Origin: Tardiphaga robiniae
GTDB taxonomy: Bacteria > Pseudomonadota > Alphaproteobacteria > Rhizobiales > Xanthobacteraceae
Direction of reading: 5' to 3'
Length of the DNA stretch: 64,000 nucleotides
Assembly (NCBI RefSeq): GCF_001618955.1
Contig: NZ_LVYV01000006.1
Span: forward strand, 1 to 64,000
The notes below the pieces were generated by a model. That model saw only the letters and a list, made by a program, of their open reading frames with translations, searched no databases and was not told the DNA's origin. Position 1 is the stretch's first letter. Each line of letters starts with the position of its first letter. The position numbers and the translations under genes were made by a program. Below are positions 8,313 through 16,572 of this stretch, one piece after another.

Positions 8313-9024
8313 GAAAGCAGGTCCGGACATCGCCATGGTCGCTGCGCTTGTTGGCGATCCTGCACGCGCCAATATGCTGACGGCGCTGATGACAGGCCGT
8401 GCGCTGACTGCGAGCGAGCTCGCCCAGGAAGCCGGGATTACGGCGCCGACCGCGAGTTCACACCTCTCCAAGCTCGAAGCGGGCGGCCTGATCGAGCCGG
8501 AAAAACAAGGGCGCCATCGCTATTATCGCCTCACCGGCCCCGATGTCGCCGGTGTGCTGGAAGGTCTGGCCGGCCTGGCAGCCCGCGCGGGCCATCTTCG
8601 CGTTCGCACCGGGCCGAAAGAACCCGCATTGCGCCACGCACGGATTTGCTACGACCATCTCGCCGGCGATCTCGGCGTGCAGATGCTCGACAGCATGCGG
8701 GCACAGAAGCTGATCCGGCAGACCAAGCAGACCATCGAACTCACGACCCAGGGCAGCCGGTTCGTTGCTGAAGAATTGAGGATAGATCCGGCGACGCTGG
8801 CGCATCCACGTCGGCCGGTCTGCAAGGCCTGCCTCGACTGGAGCGAGCGGCGCCACCATCTGGCCGGCACACTCGGCGCCGCCATCATGACCTCGTTCAC
8901 CACGATGAAATGGGCGGCAAGGGACCCCTCGCCCAGCAGCCGCGTAGTGCATTTCACCCGCAGCGGCGAGAGGCGCTTCGAGGCATTGTTCGGCACGACC
9001 GGCGACGCTATCCGGAAAACGTGA
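8311..9024 (+). CDS. ArsR-family winged-helix transcriptional regulator
   Basis: 237 residues. The N-terminal winged helix-turn-helix, about residues 10-75, is typical: RANMLTALMTGRALTASELA, then the recognition region APTASSHLSKLEAGGLIE and the wing QGRHRYYRL. The rest (80-237) is an extension longer than in classical ArsR repressors, containing CKACLDWSERRHHLAGTLG, as in the longer ArsR/HTH_20 regulators. Classical metal-binding CxC motifs are not obvious. The ATG at 8311 lies inside a perfect inverted repeat and lacks a ribosome site, which suggests a leaderless transcript or a slightly later start. It probably represses itself and the divergent NIPSNAP gene. Confidence 0.85.
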   Translation: MKAGPDIAMVAALVGDPARANMLTALMTGRALTASELAQEAGITAPTASSHLSKLEAGGLIEPEKQGRHRYYRLTGPDVAGVLEGLAGLAARAGHLRVRTGPKEPALRHARICYDHLAGDLGVQMLDSMRAQKLIRQTKQTIELTTQGSRFVAEELRIDPATLAHPRRPVCKACLDWSERRHHLAGTLGAAIMTSFTTMKWAARDPSPSSRVVHFTRSGERRFEALFGTTGDAIRKT

Positions 9025-9097
9025 AGACGCCGGCTTACCTTCGCCGCAATGCAGCCTGAAACCGCGCCGGACCTTCTTTCCCCCGGAGCTTTCCCCA

Positions 9098-10105
9098 ATG
9101 AACCGCCTGCTGCTCGCCGCGCTGATTGCCACATTACCGCTCACCACATCGCAGGCGGCCGAGCCACCGGCGGCACGCGAGCCCTATGGCATCGGTCTCG
9201 AAGGCTTCCCCTATCCCTACCCCGTCAACATGCTGCCGCTGGTCAATGACGGCGAGCAGGTGCGCATGGCCTATATGGATGTGCCGTCGCAGAAGCCGAA
9301 CGGACGCACCGTGCTGCTGCTGCACGGTCGCAATTTTCCGTCGAGCTACTGGGCACCGGTGATCGGCACATTGAACGATGCAGGTTACCGCGTGGTGGTC
9401 CCCGATCAGATCGGCTTTGGCAAATCATCGAAGCCATCAGGCGATCTGCATTTCGACAACCTTGCCCGCAACACCGTCGCGCTGATGGATCACCTCGGGA
9501 TCGCGAAATTCGACATCGTTGCGCATTCGCTCGGCGGCATGTTGAGTGTGCGCATTGCCCGCGCCTATCCCGATCGCATCGATCACCTGCTGCTCGCGGC
9601 GCCGATCGGACTTGAGGACTATCGGCTCTATGTGCCACCGACACCGACCGAGAAGATTCTGGAGAACGAAGACAAGCTGACGGCGGAAGGCTACCGCAAA
9701 CAGCTCGAGGTGAATTATTCGCTGAAGATGCAGCCCGACCAGGTAACGCCCTTGATCGACGCACGTTTCAACATCAAGGGGTCGGCTGAATATCCGCGCT
9801 GGCTGCGCGCCTTCGTCAGCTCGGCGCAGCTCATTTATCGCGAGCCCGTGGTGCACGAAATTCCGCTGATCGCACTGCCAACCCTGTTCATCATGGGGGC
9901 CGACGATCACAACGCGCCGGGCAAGCCGAATGCACCGGAAGCGCTACGGCCGAAGATGGGTCAGAACGCCGATCTCGCCAAGGCACTGGCGGCGAAGATG
10001 CCGAACGCGAAGGCCGAGGTGCTTCCTAACGCGGGTCATATCGTGTTTCTCGATGCACCGGCCAAATTCAACGAGCTGATGCTGGCATTTCTCGCGGCGA
10101 AGTAG
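9098..10105 (+). CDS. Secreted alpha/beta-hydrolase
   Basis: 335 residues with a clear N-terminal signal peptide (about 1-20, ending TTSQAA), so probably periplasmic. Alpha/beta-hydrolase features in order: the oxyanion segment LLLHGRNF (73-80), the nucleophile elbow AHSLGGM with S144, an acidic residue at D269 or D270 (FIMGADD) and the histidine H314 (NAGHIVF). An extended cap at about 175-245 covers the site. The length and fold fit haloperoxidase/epoxide-hydrolase-like esterases, but the substrate is unknown. The start is supported by the signal peptide beginning at this ATG. The preceding ArsR-type gene ends 73 bases upstream, so they could share a transcript. Confidence 0.85.
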   Translation: MNRLLLAALIATLPLTTSQAAEPPAAREPYGIGLEGFPYPYPVNMLPLVNDGEQVRMAYMDVPSQKPNGRTVLLLHGRNFPSSYWAPVIGTLNDAGYRVVVPDQIGFGKSSKPSGDLHFDNLARNTVALMDHLGIAKFDIVAHSLGGMLSVRIARAYPDRIDHLLLAAPIGLEDYRLYVPPTPTEKILENEDKLTAEGYRKQLEVNYSLKMQPDQVTPLIDARFNIKGSAEYPRWLRAFVSSAQLIYREPVVHEIPLIALPTLFIMGADDHNAPGKPNAPEALRPKMGQNADLAKALAAKMPNAKAEVLPNAGHIVFLDAPAKFNELMLAFLAAK

Positions 10106-10297
10106 CAACCACTGCGCCCTGCTACGCAGATATCCCGAAACATTCATGCTGTATTCAGATCGAATCGGCTTAACTCAGCCTGCGTAGCGTCGATCCCTTG
10201 CAACTTTCTTGCCCCCCTAAAAGAGCTGCACCGGGTGACGCGATGCCATCATTATTCTCTGCGCCGCAGAGCGGCACCATCGAGGGAGAACACACGA

Positions 10298-10555
10298 ATG
10301 AAGACGATTTTTGCGGCCGCCTTGTTTGCCGCCAGCGTCGGGGGCATCGGTGCCGCCAGCGCAGCAATGCCACTGGCGCCGCTCAGCGCAGCCGATACGG
10401 CCGGCGTAATCCAGGTCGCTCAGGGCTGCGGCCCGGGCTATGCCCGTGGTCCGCAGGGTTTTTGCCGCCCGATGCGCATGGGCCCCCCTCCGGGCCGTTT
10501 CTGCCCGCCCGGCTTCTTTCGCAATCCCTACGGCCGCTGCATCCGCCGCTGGTGA
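10298..10555 (+). CDS. Small secreted GCG_CRPN-type protein
   Basis: 85 residues: a signal peptide (1-22, ending ASAA), a linker, then a Gly/Cys/Pro/Arg-rich segment beginning GCGPGYARGPQGFCRP and ending in a basic, aromatic tail (GRCIRRW). The GCGPG...CRP arrangement matches the short GCG_CRPN prefix family that is frequent in Bradyrhizobiaceae and of unknown function. Four cysteines in the mature part suggest disulfides in the periplasm. The ATG is preceded by gagggaga. A strong hairpin terminator follows the stop, so it is probably monocistronic. Confidence 0.8.
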   Translation: MKTIFAAALFAASVGGIGAASAAMPLAPLSAADTAGVIQVAQGCGPGYARGPQGFCRPMRMGPPPGRFCPPGFFRNPYGRCIRRW

Positions 10556-10581
10556 TCGATTCACAATCGTGACGACGAAAG

Positions 10582-10607
10582 CCCCGCCATTGGCGGGGTT
10601 TCTTGTT
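10582..10607 (+). terminator. Rho-independent terminator
   Basis: A GC-rich hairpin (ccccgcc, loop att, ggcgggg; 10582-10598) followed by the T-rich run tttcttgtttt, 26 bases after the stop of the small secreted protein gene. Confidence 0.8.
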
Positions 10608-10677
10608 TTGCACGCTGCTCGGTTACAGCCGTCACACAGAGATGACAGACTGACTTTCCGCTATATTGGGGATCGCG

Positions 10678-11919
10678 ATGTCAGGCACTCCGCTTCGTTT
10701 CATTCTGGCCGGGCTCCTTGGCCTCTCGCTAACGACCGCGCAGGCCCAGACGATCTCCCTGCCCGATCCGCAACTCGGCCCGCGGCCGTTCTATCTCGTC
10801 GACAAGATGAAAGACGGCCCGCTAAAGGCAAAGCTGAGCACCTGTACCGGGCCGTTTCGCAAGAGCGATTTTTCCATCGCCCATCGCGGGGCGCCGCTGC
10901 AATTCCCCGAGCACAGCCGGGAATCCTATCTGGCCGCGGCACGGATGGGCGCCGGCGTGATCGAATGCGACGTGACCTTCACCAAAGACCGCCAGCTCGT
11001 GTGCCGGCATTCGCAATGCGATCTGCACACGACAACCAATATTCTCTCGGTGCCGGCGCTGGCGGCGAAATGCACGCAGCCTTTCAGCCCCGCCGATCCC
11101 GCCACCGGCAAGAAAGCATCGGCGAAGTGCTGCACCAGCGACATCACGCTGGCTGAGTTCAGGACGCTGACAGCGAAGATGGATGCCGCCAACACCTCTG
11201 CCACGACCGTCGCGGATTATCAGAACGGCACGCCGCGCTGGCGCACCGATCTCTATGCAAGCTCTGGCACACTGATGACCCATGCCGAGAGCATCGCGCT
11301 GATCAAGAGCCTCGGCGCCAAATTCACGCCGGAGCTGAAGGCGCCGGAAGTGCCGATGCCGTTCGACGGCGATTACAGTCAGGAGAAATACGCAACCCAG
11401 ATGCTCGACGAGTATCGCGGCGCCGGCATTCCACCTGGCGACGTATTTGCCCAGAGCTTCGATCTCAACGATATCAAGTTCTGGATCCGCACCGCGCCGG
11501 ACTTCGGCGCGCAGGCGGTTTATCTCGATGGCCGCTATGAAACACCGGGTTTCGATCACATGCGCGCGGAAACGTGGAAGCCGTCGATGCCGGAGCTCAA
11601 GGCTGCCAATGTGAAGATTCTGGCGCCGCCGATCTATATGCTGCTGACGCTGGGTTCCGATGGGCGCATCGTCCCCTCCCCATATGCCAAAGCGGCGCGC
11701 GATGCCGGGCTCGATCTGATCACCTGGTCGCTGGAGCGCGACGGGCCGCTCGCAAACGGCGGCAGCTTCTTCCATCGCTCGGTCAAACCCGCCATCGACC
11801 GCGACGGCGACACGCTGACGGTGCTGGACGTGCTCGCGAAGGATGTCGGCGTCCGCGGTGTCTTTTCCGACTGGCCGGCCACGACGACGTTCTATGCCAG
11901 CTGCATGGGGCTGCGCTGA
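10678..11919 (+). CDS. Secreted glycerophosphodiester phosphodiesterase
   Basis: 413 residues with a signal peptide (about 1-24, ending AQAQ). The GDPD TIM-barrel motifs are clear: HRG (69-71), E96 and D98 in VIECDVTF for metal binding, and H111 in CRHSQCDL. It should hydrolyse glycerophosphodiesters to glycerol-3-phosphate and an alcohol in the periplasm. Between the metal site and the rest of the barrel is an insertion with several cysteines ([14 protein letters not shown]), so disulfides are likely. The family is often shorter, about 250-350 residues. I chose the ATG at 10678 with gggga upstream; an in-frame TTG at 10666 is the alternative. It follows a terminator, so it has its own promoter. 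Confidence 0.88.
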   Translation: MSGTPLRFILAGLLGLSLTTAQAQTISLPDPQLGPRPFYLVDKMKDGPLKAKLSTCTGPFRKSDFSIAHRGAPLQFPEHSRESYLAAARMGAGVIECDVTFTKDRQLVCRHSQCDLHTTTNILSVPALAAKCTQPFSPADPATGKKASAKCCTSDITLAEFRTLTAKMDAANTSATTVADYQNGTPRWRTDLYASSGTLMTHAESIALIKSLGAKFTPELKAPEVPMPFDGDYSQEKYATQMLDEYRGAGIPPGDVFAQSFDLNDIKFWIRTAPDFGAQAVYLDGRYETPGFDHMRAETWKPSMPELKAANVKILAPPIYMLLTLGSDGRIVPSPYAKAARDAGLDLITWSLERDGPLANGGSFFHRSVKPAIDRDGDTLTVLDVLAKDVGVRGVFSDWPATTTFYASCMGLR

Positions 11920-11928
11920 CGCAGCACG

Positions 11929-12282
11929 CTATTTGGCGTCGCTGTCATAGATGAATTTCGGCATTTCCAGCTTCAGCCGGATCGCCAGCAGGCGGAATAC
12001 CAGTCCGGTCACGGCCGCAACCAGCGTGACGAGATCCGGACTGAATCCGTATTTGATGCCGCCGATATAGAGAAGTCCCGTGACGATCGACACGCTGGCA
12101 TAGAGTTCGGCGCGAAACAGCAGCGGCACGTCGTTGCACAGCACGTCGCGGAGCACGCCTCCGACGCAGCCGGTGATCATCCCGGCCACCACGACGATCA
12201 GCAGCGGCTGATCCATGGCGAGCGCAATGTTGCAGCCCATGATGGTGAAGAGAGGAAACAGCAGGGCTTCGGTATGGGGCAT
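11929..12282 (-). CDS. TRIC/UPF0126-type membrane protein, only the second repeat present
   Basis: 117 residues matching the C-terminal half of bacterial TRIC (UPF0126, YicG-like) cation channels, with the signature GMITGCVGGVLRDVLCNDVPLLF followed by LYASVSIVTGLLYIGG, and about four hydrophobic segments. Family members are usually about 200 residues with two such repeats; here the first repeat is absent and its coding sequence is not seen in any minus-strand frame upstream, where the divergent secreted protein gene begins at 12405. It is therefore either a truncated remnant or a half-length protein that pairs with another. The ATG at 12282 is weakly supported. Confidence 0.65.
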   Translation of the reverse strand: MPHTEALLFPLFTIMGCNIALAMDQPLLIVVVAGMITGCVGGVLRDVLCNDVPLLFRAELYASVSIVTGLLYIGGIKYGFSPDLVTLVAAVTGLVFRLLAIRLKLEMPKFIYDSDAK

Positions 12283-12404
12283 GGGACTCGTCGGCAGCGG
12301 ATGACGGCGACCTGTAACACAAATCCGTGCATGCGGTGACCGGCGGCGGACAAATCCCCGCCATCTTCCTGAGCCTCCATCACAACCTCACAGCAGGAGG
12401 TGTC

Positions 12405-12674
12405 ATGACCCGTCTGTTTCTCACCCTCTCCATTCTACTCATGGCTGGCGCGGCCATGGCGGAGGACGCGCGGCTGTCGATGCCCTATTACGGCAGCGCT
12501 ACCATGAATGCCGATGACAGTCTGGTGCTGCATTTCACCCGCACGGTCGATGGCAAGGCGGCCGACGGTTCGCAGACCTTTGCCCCCGGCGATCGCAGCT
12601 ATGACAATGTGCGTCGCCACCTGAGCGGCATTGCACCCGGCCAGACCAAACCGCTGACGCCCTGGAGAGACTGA
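12405..12674 (+). CDS. Small secreted protein, unknown function
   Basis: 89 residues with a classical signal peptide (MTRLFLTLSILLMAGAAMA, cut near 19-20). The mature part is polar and mixed (SMPYYGSATMNADDSLVLHF, later PGDRSYDNVRRHLSG) with no recognised domain and no cysteines. A very good ribosome site (aggagg, 12395-12400) precedes the ATG. It ends 23 bases before the convergent Arg/Trp/Tyr-rich protein gene. Confidence 0.75.
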   Translation: MTRLFLTLSILLMAGAAMAEDARLSMPYYGSATMNADDSLVLHFTRTVDGKAADGSQTFAPGDRSYDNVRRHLSGIAPGQTKPLTPWRD

Positions 12675-12697
12675 GCGTCAGCACAAACGGGCTTTAC

Positions 12698-13015
12698 CTA
12701 CCAGTAGCGGCGGCGGCGCCAGTAGCGACGACGGACGACGTAGCGGCGACGCCAGCCCCAATGCCGACGGCGGCGATAGCCCCAGAACCGGCGACGCCGC
12801 CAGCCGCGACGATGCCACCGCACTTGCTCCGGCTGCAGCCGATCGACGTCGTCCTGCGACGCCACCGCGGCTTGCGGTTCTGTGTCCGGTTTGTGGTTGT
12901 CGAGCGGATTGGTCGGTAGCAGCGGAGCGGCTTGGGCCCGGGTGACAGTCTGGGCAACCAACCCGGCGCCTGCGACAAAGCCGAAGGCGATCTTCAGAAA
13001 ATGACGGCGTTCCAT
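12698..13015 (-). CDS. Exported Arg/Trp/Tyr-rich protein
   Basis: 105 residues beginning with a twin-arginine-like signal (MERRHFLKIAFGFVAGAG, ending TRAQAA). The middle is neutral and the last 40 residues are almost entirely Arg, Trp, Tyr and Gly (motifs RRRRFWGYRRRR and RRRYWRRRRYW). Such RW-rich tails are common in small rhizobial exported proteins of unknown function and could bind nucleic acid, heme or the envelope surface. The ATG at 13015 has a strong aggaggg ribosome site; the frame is open further upstream but without one. Confidence 0.75.
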   Translation of the reverse strand: MERRHFLKIAFGFVAGAGLVAQTVTRAQAAPLLPTNPLDNHKPDTEPQAAVASQDDVDRLQPEQVRWHRRGWRRRRFWGYRRRRHWGWRRRYVVRRRYWRRRRYW

Positions 13016-13114
13016 CGCGATCCCTCCTGATATCCGTGAGGGCATCAGGATCGGACCGGCGGCATGAATGGAAACTGAATGTGCGTGGGAACTCACACAT
13101 TCGGCATCTCGCCG

Positions 13115-13822
13115 TTATCGAAAGCCGGTAGCGAGCCCGACCACCTGGCCATCAAGCCCATTGAAGCCATGATATCCCCGTGCCTCGCAGGGATCGCCGT
13201 CGTTACGTCCGCCGCTCAGCCACGCCACGCGGGCGCGACCGGCCGACCATTTCACGAACGGAACGACGCCGGCCGGCGCGGTGAACTTGCAGCCGTCATT
13301 GCGATGATGGATGACGAGCGTGCGCGGCAACGCCGAGGGCGAGCCGACGATCGACATCACATTGCTGCCGCTGCCAGACTCCGCGCTGAGAAAGCCCGAG
13401 GTCAGCACCAGCGCATCCGGCCGCGCGCCGCGGGCGATGCCTTCGGCGGCACGCTGTGTGCCGCGGCTGGTCGCCACCACCGTCACCGGGCGCTTGATTG
13501 CGGCCATGTATTGCACGGCGCTGGACAGATCGACTGACGCGTCGACCACCAGCACCGCCAGCCCGCGCGCCGCATAGGCGCTGCGGGTTCGCACGAGCTG
13601 ATTGCCTTTCAGCCCGTTGATCTCGCCGTGCTCGCCAGGATTGATGGCCCCGCTGCCGCCCGGCATCAGGATCACGCTGGCGCGGGGTGATGCAGGCTTG
13701 ATGAGCACGGCGCGGGAGCCACCGACGCTGACGGTTTCGTCGGCAATAGCAATACTGTTGGAAAAGCAGATCAGGGTTAGAAAAGCGGCGATCCGGAGGA
13801 CCCAGACAGGAGCCTTCGTCAT
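13115..13822 (-). CDS. Secreted alpha/beta-hydrolase-like protein
   Basis: 235 residues with a signal peptide (about 1-28). The remainder looks like a small alpha/beta-hydrolase: an oxyanion-type segment SVILMPGGSGAINPGEHG (about 49-66), a strand LAVLVVDAS, a probable nucleophile elbow VVATSRGTQRA (about 115-125), an acidic/His segment TLVIHHRNDGC and a late YHGFNG histidine. The order fits a dienelactone-hydrolase-like esterase but I cannot name a substrate. A gagg ribosome site sits upstream of the ATG. It is a stand-alone gene on the minus strand. Confidence 0.7.
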   Translation of the reverse strand: MTKAPVWVLRIAAFLTLICFSNSIAIADETVSVGGSRAVLIKPASPRASVILMPGGSGAINPGEHGEINGLKGNQLVRTRSAYAARGLAVLVVDASVDLSSAVQYMAAIKRPVTVVATSRGTQRAAEGIARGARPDALVLTSGFLSAESGSGSNVMSIVGSPSALPRTLVIHHRNDGCKFTAPAGVVPFVKWSAGRARVAWLSGGRNDGDPCEARGYHGFNGLDGQVVGLATGFR

Positions 13823-13899
13823 GTCAAACCTCGCTGGTCGACGATCAAGGGTGCTGCAGCCACTATAGACGTATATGCCACACTCGTCGGTCTTGTGCG

Positions 13900-14568
13900 C
13901 TAATCTGGTAATTTCCCGCCCGCAGCTTGGTAAAAGCCGGCAAGTTGATTTGCCAGCAGCGACGCTAACAGCGTCTCCATCTTGGACACATCAATCTTGC
14001 CTTCCCGGCACGCCGCATCAGCAGCGTCCAAAGCGTCGAAATATGGTTTGCGATTGTCTACAATCTGATCAGGTATCGTTGGCGTGCCAGGAAGTATCGC
14101 TCCCGCTCGGATCGAAAGAACGACATAGGAAATAATGCGAGAAGTTCGTCCGTTTCCATCAGCGAATGGATGGATCCAGTTCAATCGCCACATTAGATAA
14201 GCGGCAAGATGGATCGGTGTGCTATCTTTCCAATGATCATTGACGTAGTCGCACATGTCCTCGATCAATTCGGGGACTAGATGCGCTCCAACAGGCTCGT
14301 GCCTGCTTCCCTCGATAGCAACCCCGCCCGGGCGATAGTTGCCGGCGTAAGAGCTTATGCCGATCAGCGCTTCTCGCTGAAGACCGAGAATTAATGAAGG
14401 GCGCAACTTAAACGAAGCACGATCGAGCGCGGTTTGGATTGCACCAAGAGCCGCATCGTACTGCCTAAAGCCATTTCGGGCTTCGGCCGCGGCCTTCGCT
14501 TGCGGATCGGTAATTAACTCAGGCTCAAGCGCGCGGCTATCTCGCCGTTCGCGCTCTTCTCCTGTCAT
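13900..14568 (-). CDS. Fic-family protein (probable AMP transferase)
   Basis: 222 residues with the complete Fic active-site motif HPFADGNGRTSR at 133-144: catalytic H133, phosphate-binding GNGR and the final arginine. The flap region upstream (NYRPGGVAIEGSRHEPVGA, about 77-95) is also typical. Fic enzymes usually transfer AMP from ATP onto Ser, Thr or Tyr of a target protein. There is no internal inhibitory helix at the N-terminus; the small protein encoded immediately upstream (four-base ATGA overlap) carries an inhibitor-like motif, so the pair resembles a toxin-antitoxin module. The cassette is clearly lower in GC than its surroundings, suggesting acquisition. Confidence 0.9.
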   Translation of the reverse strand: MTGEERERRDSRALEPELITDPQAKAAAEARNGFRQYDAALGAIQTALDRASFKLRPSLILGLQREALIGISSYAGNYRPGGVAIEGSRHEPVGAHLVPELIEDMCDYVNDHWKDSTPIHLAAYLMWRLNWIHPFADGNGRTSRIISYVVLSIRAGAILPGTPTIPDQIVDNRKPYFDALDAADAACREGKIDVSKMETLLASLLANQLAGFYQAAGGKLPD

Positions 14569-14741
14569 TTGCCTTCCTTGGCAAGCTTTTCGGCCTCACG
14601 ATCAACCATGTCGCGGGTAATCAAATCATTCTCAAAATGCGTGTTACCATAGACAAAGCTACGCCGTTGCTGCTCACGATGCTCAGGGCTTGGCTGAGCA
14701 GTTTTTGCAGCATCAAGAAGTTTTTTTAGAGCATCGGTCAT
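14565..14741 (-). CDS. Small partner of the Fic protein, antitoxin-like
   Basis: 58 residues starting MTDALKKLLDAAKTAQ. The segment SFVYGNTHFENDLITRDMV (28-46) resembles the Fic inhibitory-helix motif (S/T)xxxE(G/N), but at the first position it has Asn (N33) rather than Ser or Thr. Similar sequence occurs at the N-terminus of self-inhibited Fic proteins, so here the inhibitor appears to be a separate gene. It overlaps the fic start by four bases, so translation is probably coupled. The ATG at 14741 is preferred; an in-frame GTG at 14777 would add 12 residues. Antitoxin function is inference. Confidence 0.7.
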   Translation of the reverse strand: MTDALKKLLDAAKTAQPSPEHREQQRRSFVYGNTHFENDLITRDMVDREAEKLAKEGK

Positions 14742-14820
14742 AACAGCAATATAAGCGACTCGCCCGAGAGATTCCACGAAAATTCATCGCCCAACTGATG
14801 GGTGCGCCCAAGTTCCGCCC

Positions 14821-16353
14821 CTACAACGGCATGTTGTCATGCTTCTTCATCGGCACTTCGAGATGCTTGTCCTTCAGCATCGCCAGCGCCCTCGCGATGC
14901 GCTTGCGGGTTGAGTGCGGCATGATCACGTCGTCGATATAGCCGCGCTCGGCGGCGACGAAGGGTGACAGGAAGCGGTCTTCATATTCCTTGGTGCGCGC
15001 GGCGATCTTGTCGGCGTCACCGATGTCCTGGCGAAAGATGATTTCCACCGCGCCCTTGGCGCCCATCACGGCGATCTGCGCCGTCGGCCAGGCATAGTTC
15101 ATGTCGGCGCCGATTTCCTTCGAGGCCATCACGTCGAACGCGCCGCCATAGGCCTTGCGGGTGATCACGGTCACCAAGGGCACCGTGCACTGGCTGTAGG
15201 CGAATAGCAGCTTGGCGCCGTGCTTGATGAGGCCGCCATATTCCTGCGCGGTGCCCGGCAGGAAGCCCGGCACGTCGACGAAGGTGACGATCGGGATGTT
15301 GAAGGCATCGCAGAAGCGCACGAAGCGCGCGGCCTTGCGTGAGGCGTCAGAGTCGAGCACGCCGGCCAGCACCATCGGCTGGTTGGCCACGAAGCCCACG
15401 GTCTTGCCGGCAATGCGGCCGAAGCCGGTGACGATGTTCTTGGCGAAGGTCTCCGCGATCTCGAAGAAGTCGCCCTCGTCCACGACCTTCAGGATCAATT
15501 CCTTCATGTCATAGGGCTTGTTCGGATTGTCGGGGATCAGCGTGTCGAGCGACAGGTCCTGGCGCTCGATGTCGTCGAAGCTCGGCCATTCCGGCACGCC
15601 TTCGGTATTGTTGGCCGGCAGGAAATCGATCAGCCGGCGCATCTGCAGCAGCGTCTCGACGTCGTTCTCGAACGCGCCGTCGGCGATCGAGGATTTCGTC
15701 GCGTGCACGCTGGCGCCACCGAGTTCTTCGGCGGTGACGACCTCGTTGGTCACGGTCTTCACCACGTCGGGGCCGGTGACGAACATGTAGCTGGTGTTCT
15801 TCACCATGAAGATGAAGTCGGTCATGGCCGGCGAATAGACGTCGCCGCCGGCGCAGGGTCCCATAATGACGGAGATCTGCGGGATCACGCCCGAAGCCTG
15901 CACGTTGCGGCGGAATACGTAGGAATAACCCGCGAGCGCCGCGACGCCCTCCTGGATGCGCGCGCCACCGGCGTCATAGAGGCCGATGATCGGCGCCCGC
16001 GCCTTCATCGCCATGTCCTGCAGCTTGGTGATCTTGAGCGCGTGGGTCTCGGACAGCGAACCACCGAACACGGTGAAATCCTTGGCGAACACGAAGGTCT
16101 TGCGGCCGTTCACGGTGCCCCAGCCGGTGACGACGCCGTCGCCGGGAATCCTGGACTTTTCCATGCCAAATTCCACGGAGCGGTGTTCGACGAACATGTC
16201 GAATTCCTCGAAAGACCCCTTGTCCAGCAGCAGCTCGATGCGCTCGCGGGCGGTCAGCTTGCCCTTGCTATGCTGCGACTCGATGCGCTTCTCGCCGCCG
16301 CCCAGTTTGGCGCCTGCACGACGCGCTTCGAGGGTGTCCAGGATGTCTTTCAT
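14821..16353 (-). CDS. pccB: Acyl-CoA carboxylase carboxyltransferase (propionyl-CoA carboxylase beta type)
   Basis: 510 residues, the usual length of the biotin-dependent carboxyltransferase beta subunit. It transfers carboxyl from biotin to propionyl-CoA or related acyl-CoAs, giving methylmalonyl-CoA. N-terminal crotonase-like half: [16 protein letters not shown] and the oxyanion-hole region [12 protein letters not shown], then [15 protein letters not shown]-terminal half: [20 protein letters not shown] and [13 protein letters not shown]. The alpha (biotin carboxylase) subunit is not in the window, although it is often linked. The gene is divergent from the secreted hydrolase at 16573. Confidence 0.92.
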   Translation of the reverse strand: MKDILDTLEARRAGAKLGGGEKRIESQHSKGKLTARERIELLLDKGSFEEFDMFVEHRSVEFGMEKSRIPGDGVVTGWGTVNGRKTFVFAKDFTVFGGSLSETHALKITKLQDMAMKARAPIIGLYDAGGARIQEGVAALAGYSYVFRRNVQASGVIPQISVIMGPCAGGDVYSPAMTDFIFMVKNTSYMFVTGPDVVKTVTNEVVTAEELGGASVHATKSSIADGAFENDVETLLQMRRLIDFLPANNTEGVPEWPSFDDIERQDLSLDTLIPDNPNKPYDMKELILKVVDEGDFFEIAETFAKNIVTGFGRIAGKTVGFVANQPMVLAGVLDSDASRKAARFVRFCDAFNIPIVTFVDVPGFLPGTAQEYGGLIKHGAKLLFAYSQCTVPLVTVITRKAYGGAFDVMASKEIGADMNYAWPTAQIAVMGAKGAVEIIFRQDIGDADKIAARTKEYEDRFLSPFVAAERGYIDDVIMPHSTRKRIARALAMLKDKHLEVPMKKHDNMPL

Positions 16354-16481
16354 TGTGCGTCCCCTAGCGGCCGCGGCGGGACCGCGGGCGTCACAAGCTT
16401 CGTTGTTGAGGGTTGTCTAGCATGCGGTTGCCGGGCTGCAAAAGCCGGGTCGAGCCGCGCGCTGGCCTGCGTCCCTGCAAC

Positions 16482-16510
16482 TTGACAGTGAATATCCGCC
16501 CCGCTCTAGT
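16482..16510 (+). promoter_or_regulatory. Candidate sigma-70 promoter for the secreted hydrolase
   Basis: A consensus -35 box ttgaca (16482-16487) is followed after exactly 17 bases by tctagt (16505-16510), a 4/6 match to the -10 consensus. It lies 62 bases before the ATG at 16573, in the divergent intergenic region. Assigned by sequence match only. Confidence 0.45.
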
Positions 16511-16572
16511 TGCCGGCAAGATCGCCGCGACGGCCCAAGGCTGCGCAGGACGATCGTGCCAGGGAGAGAGCC

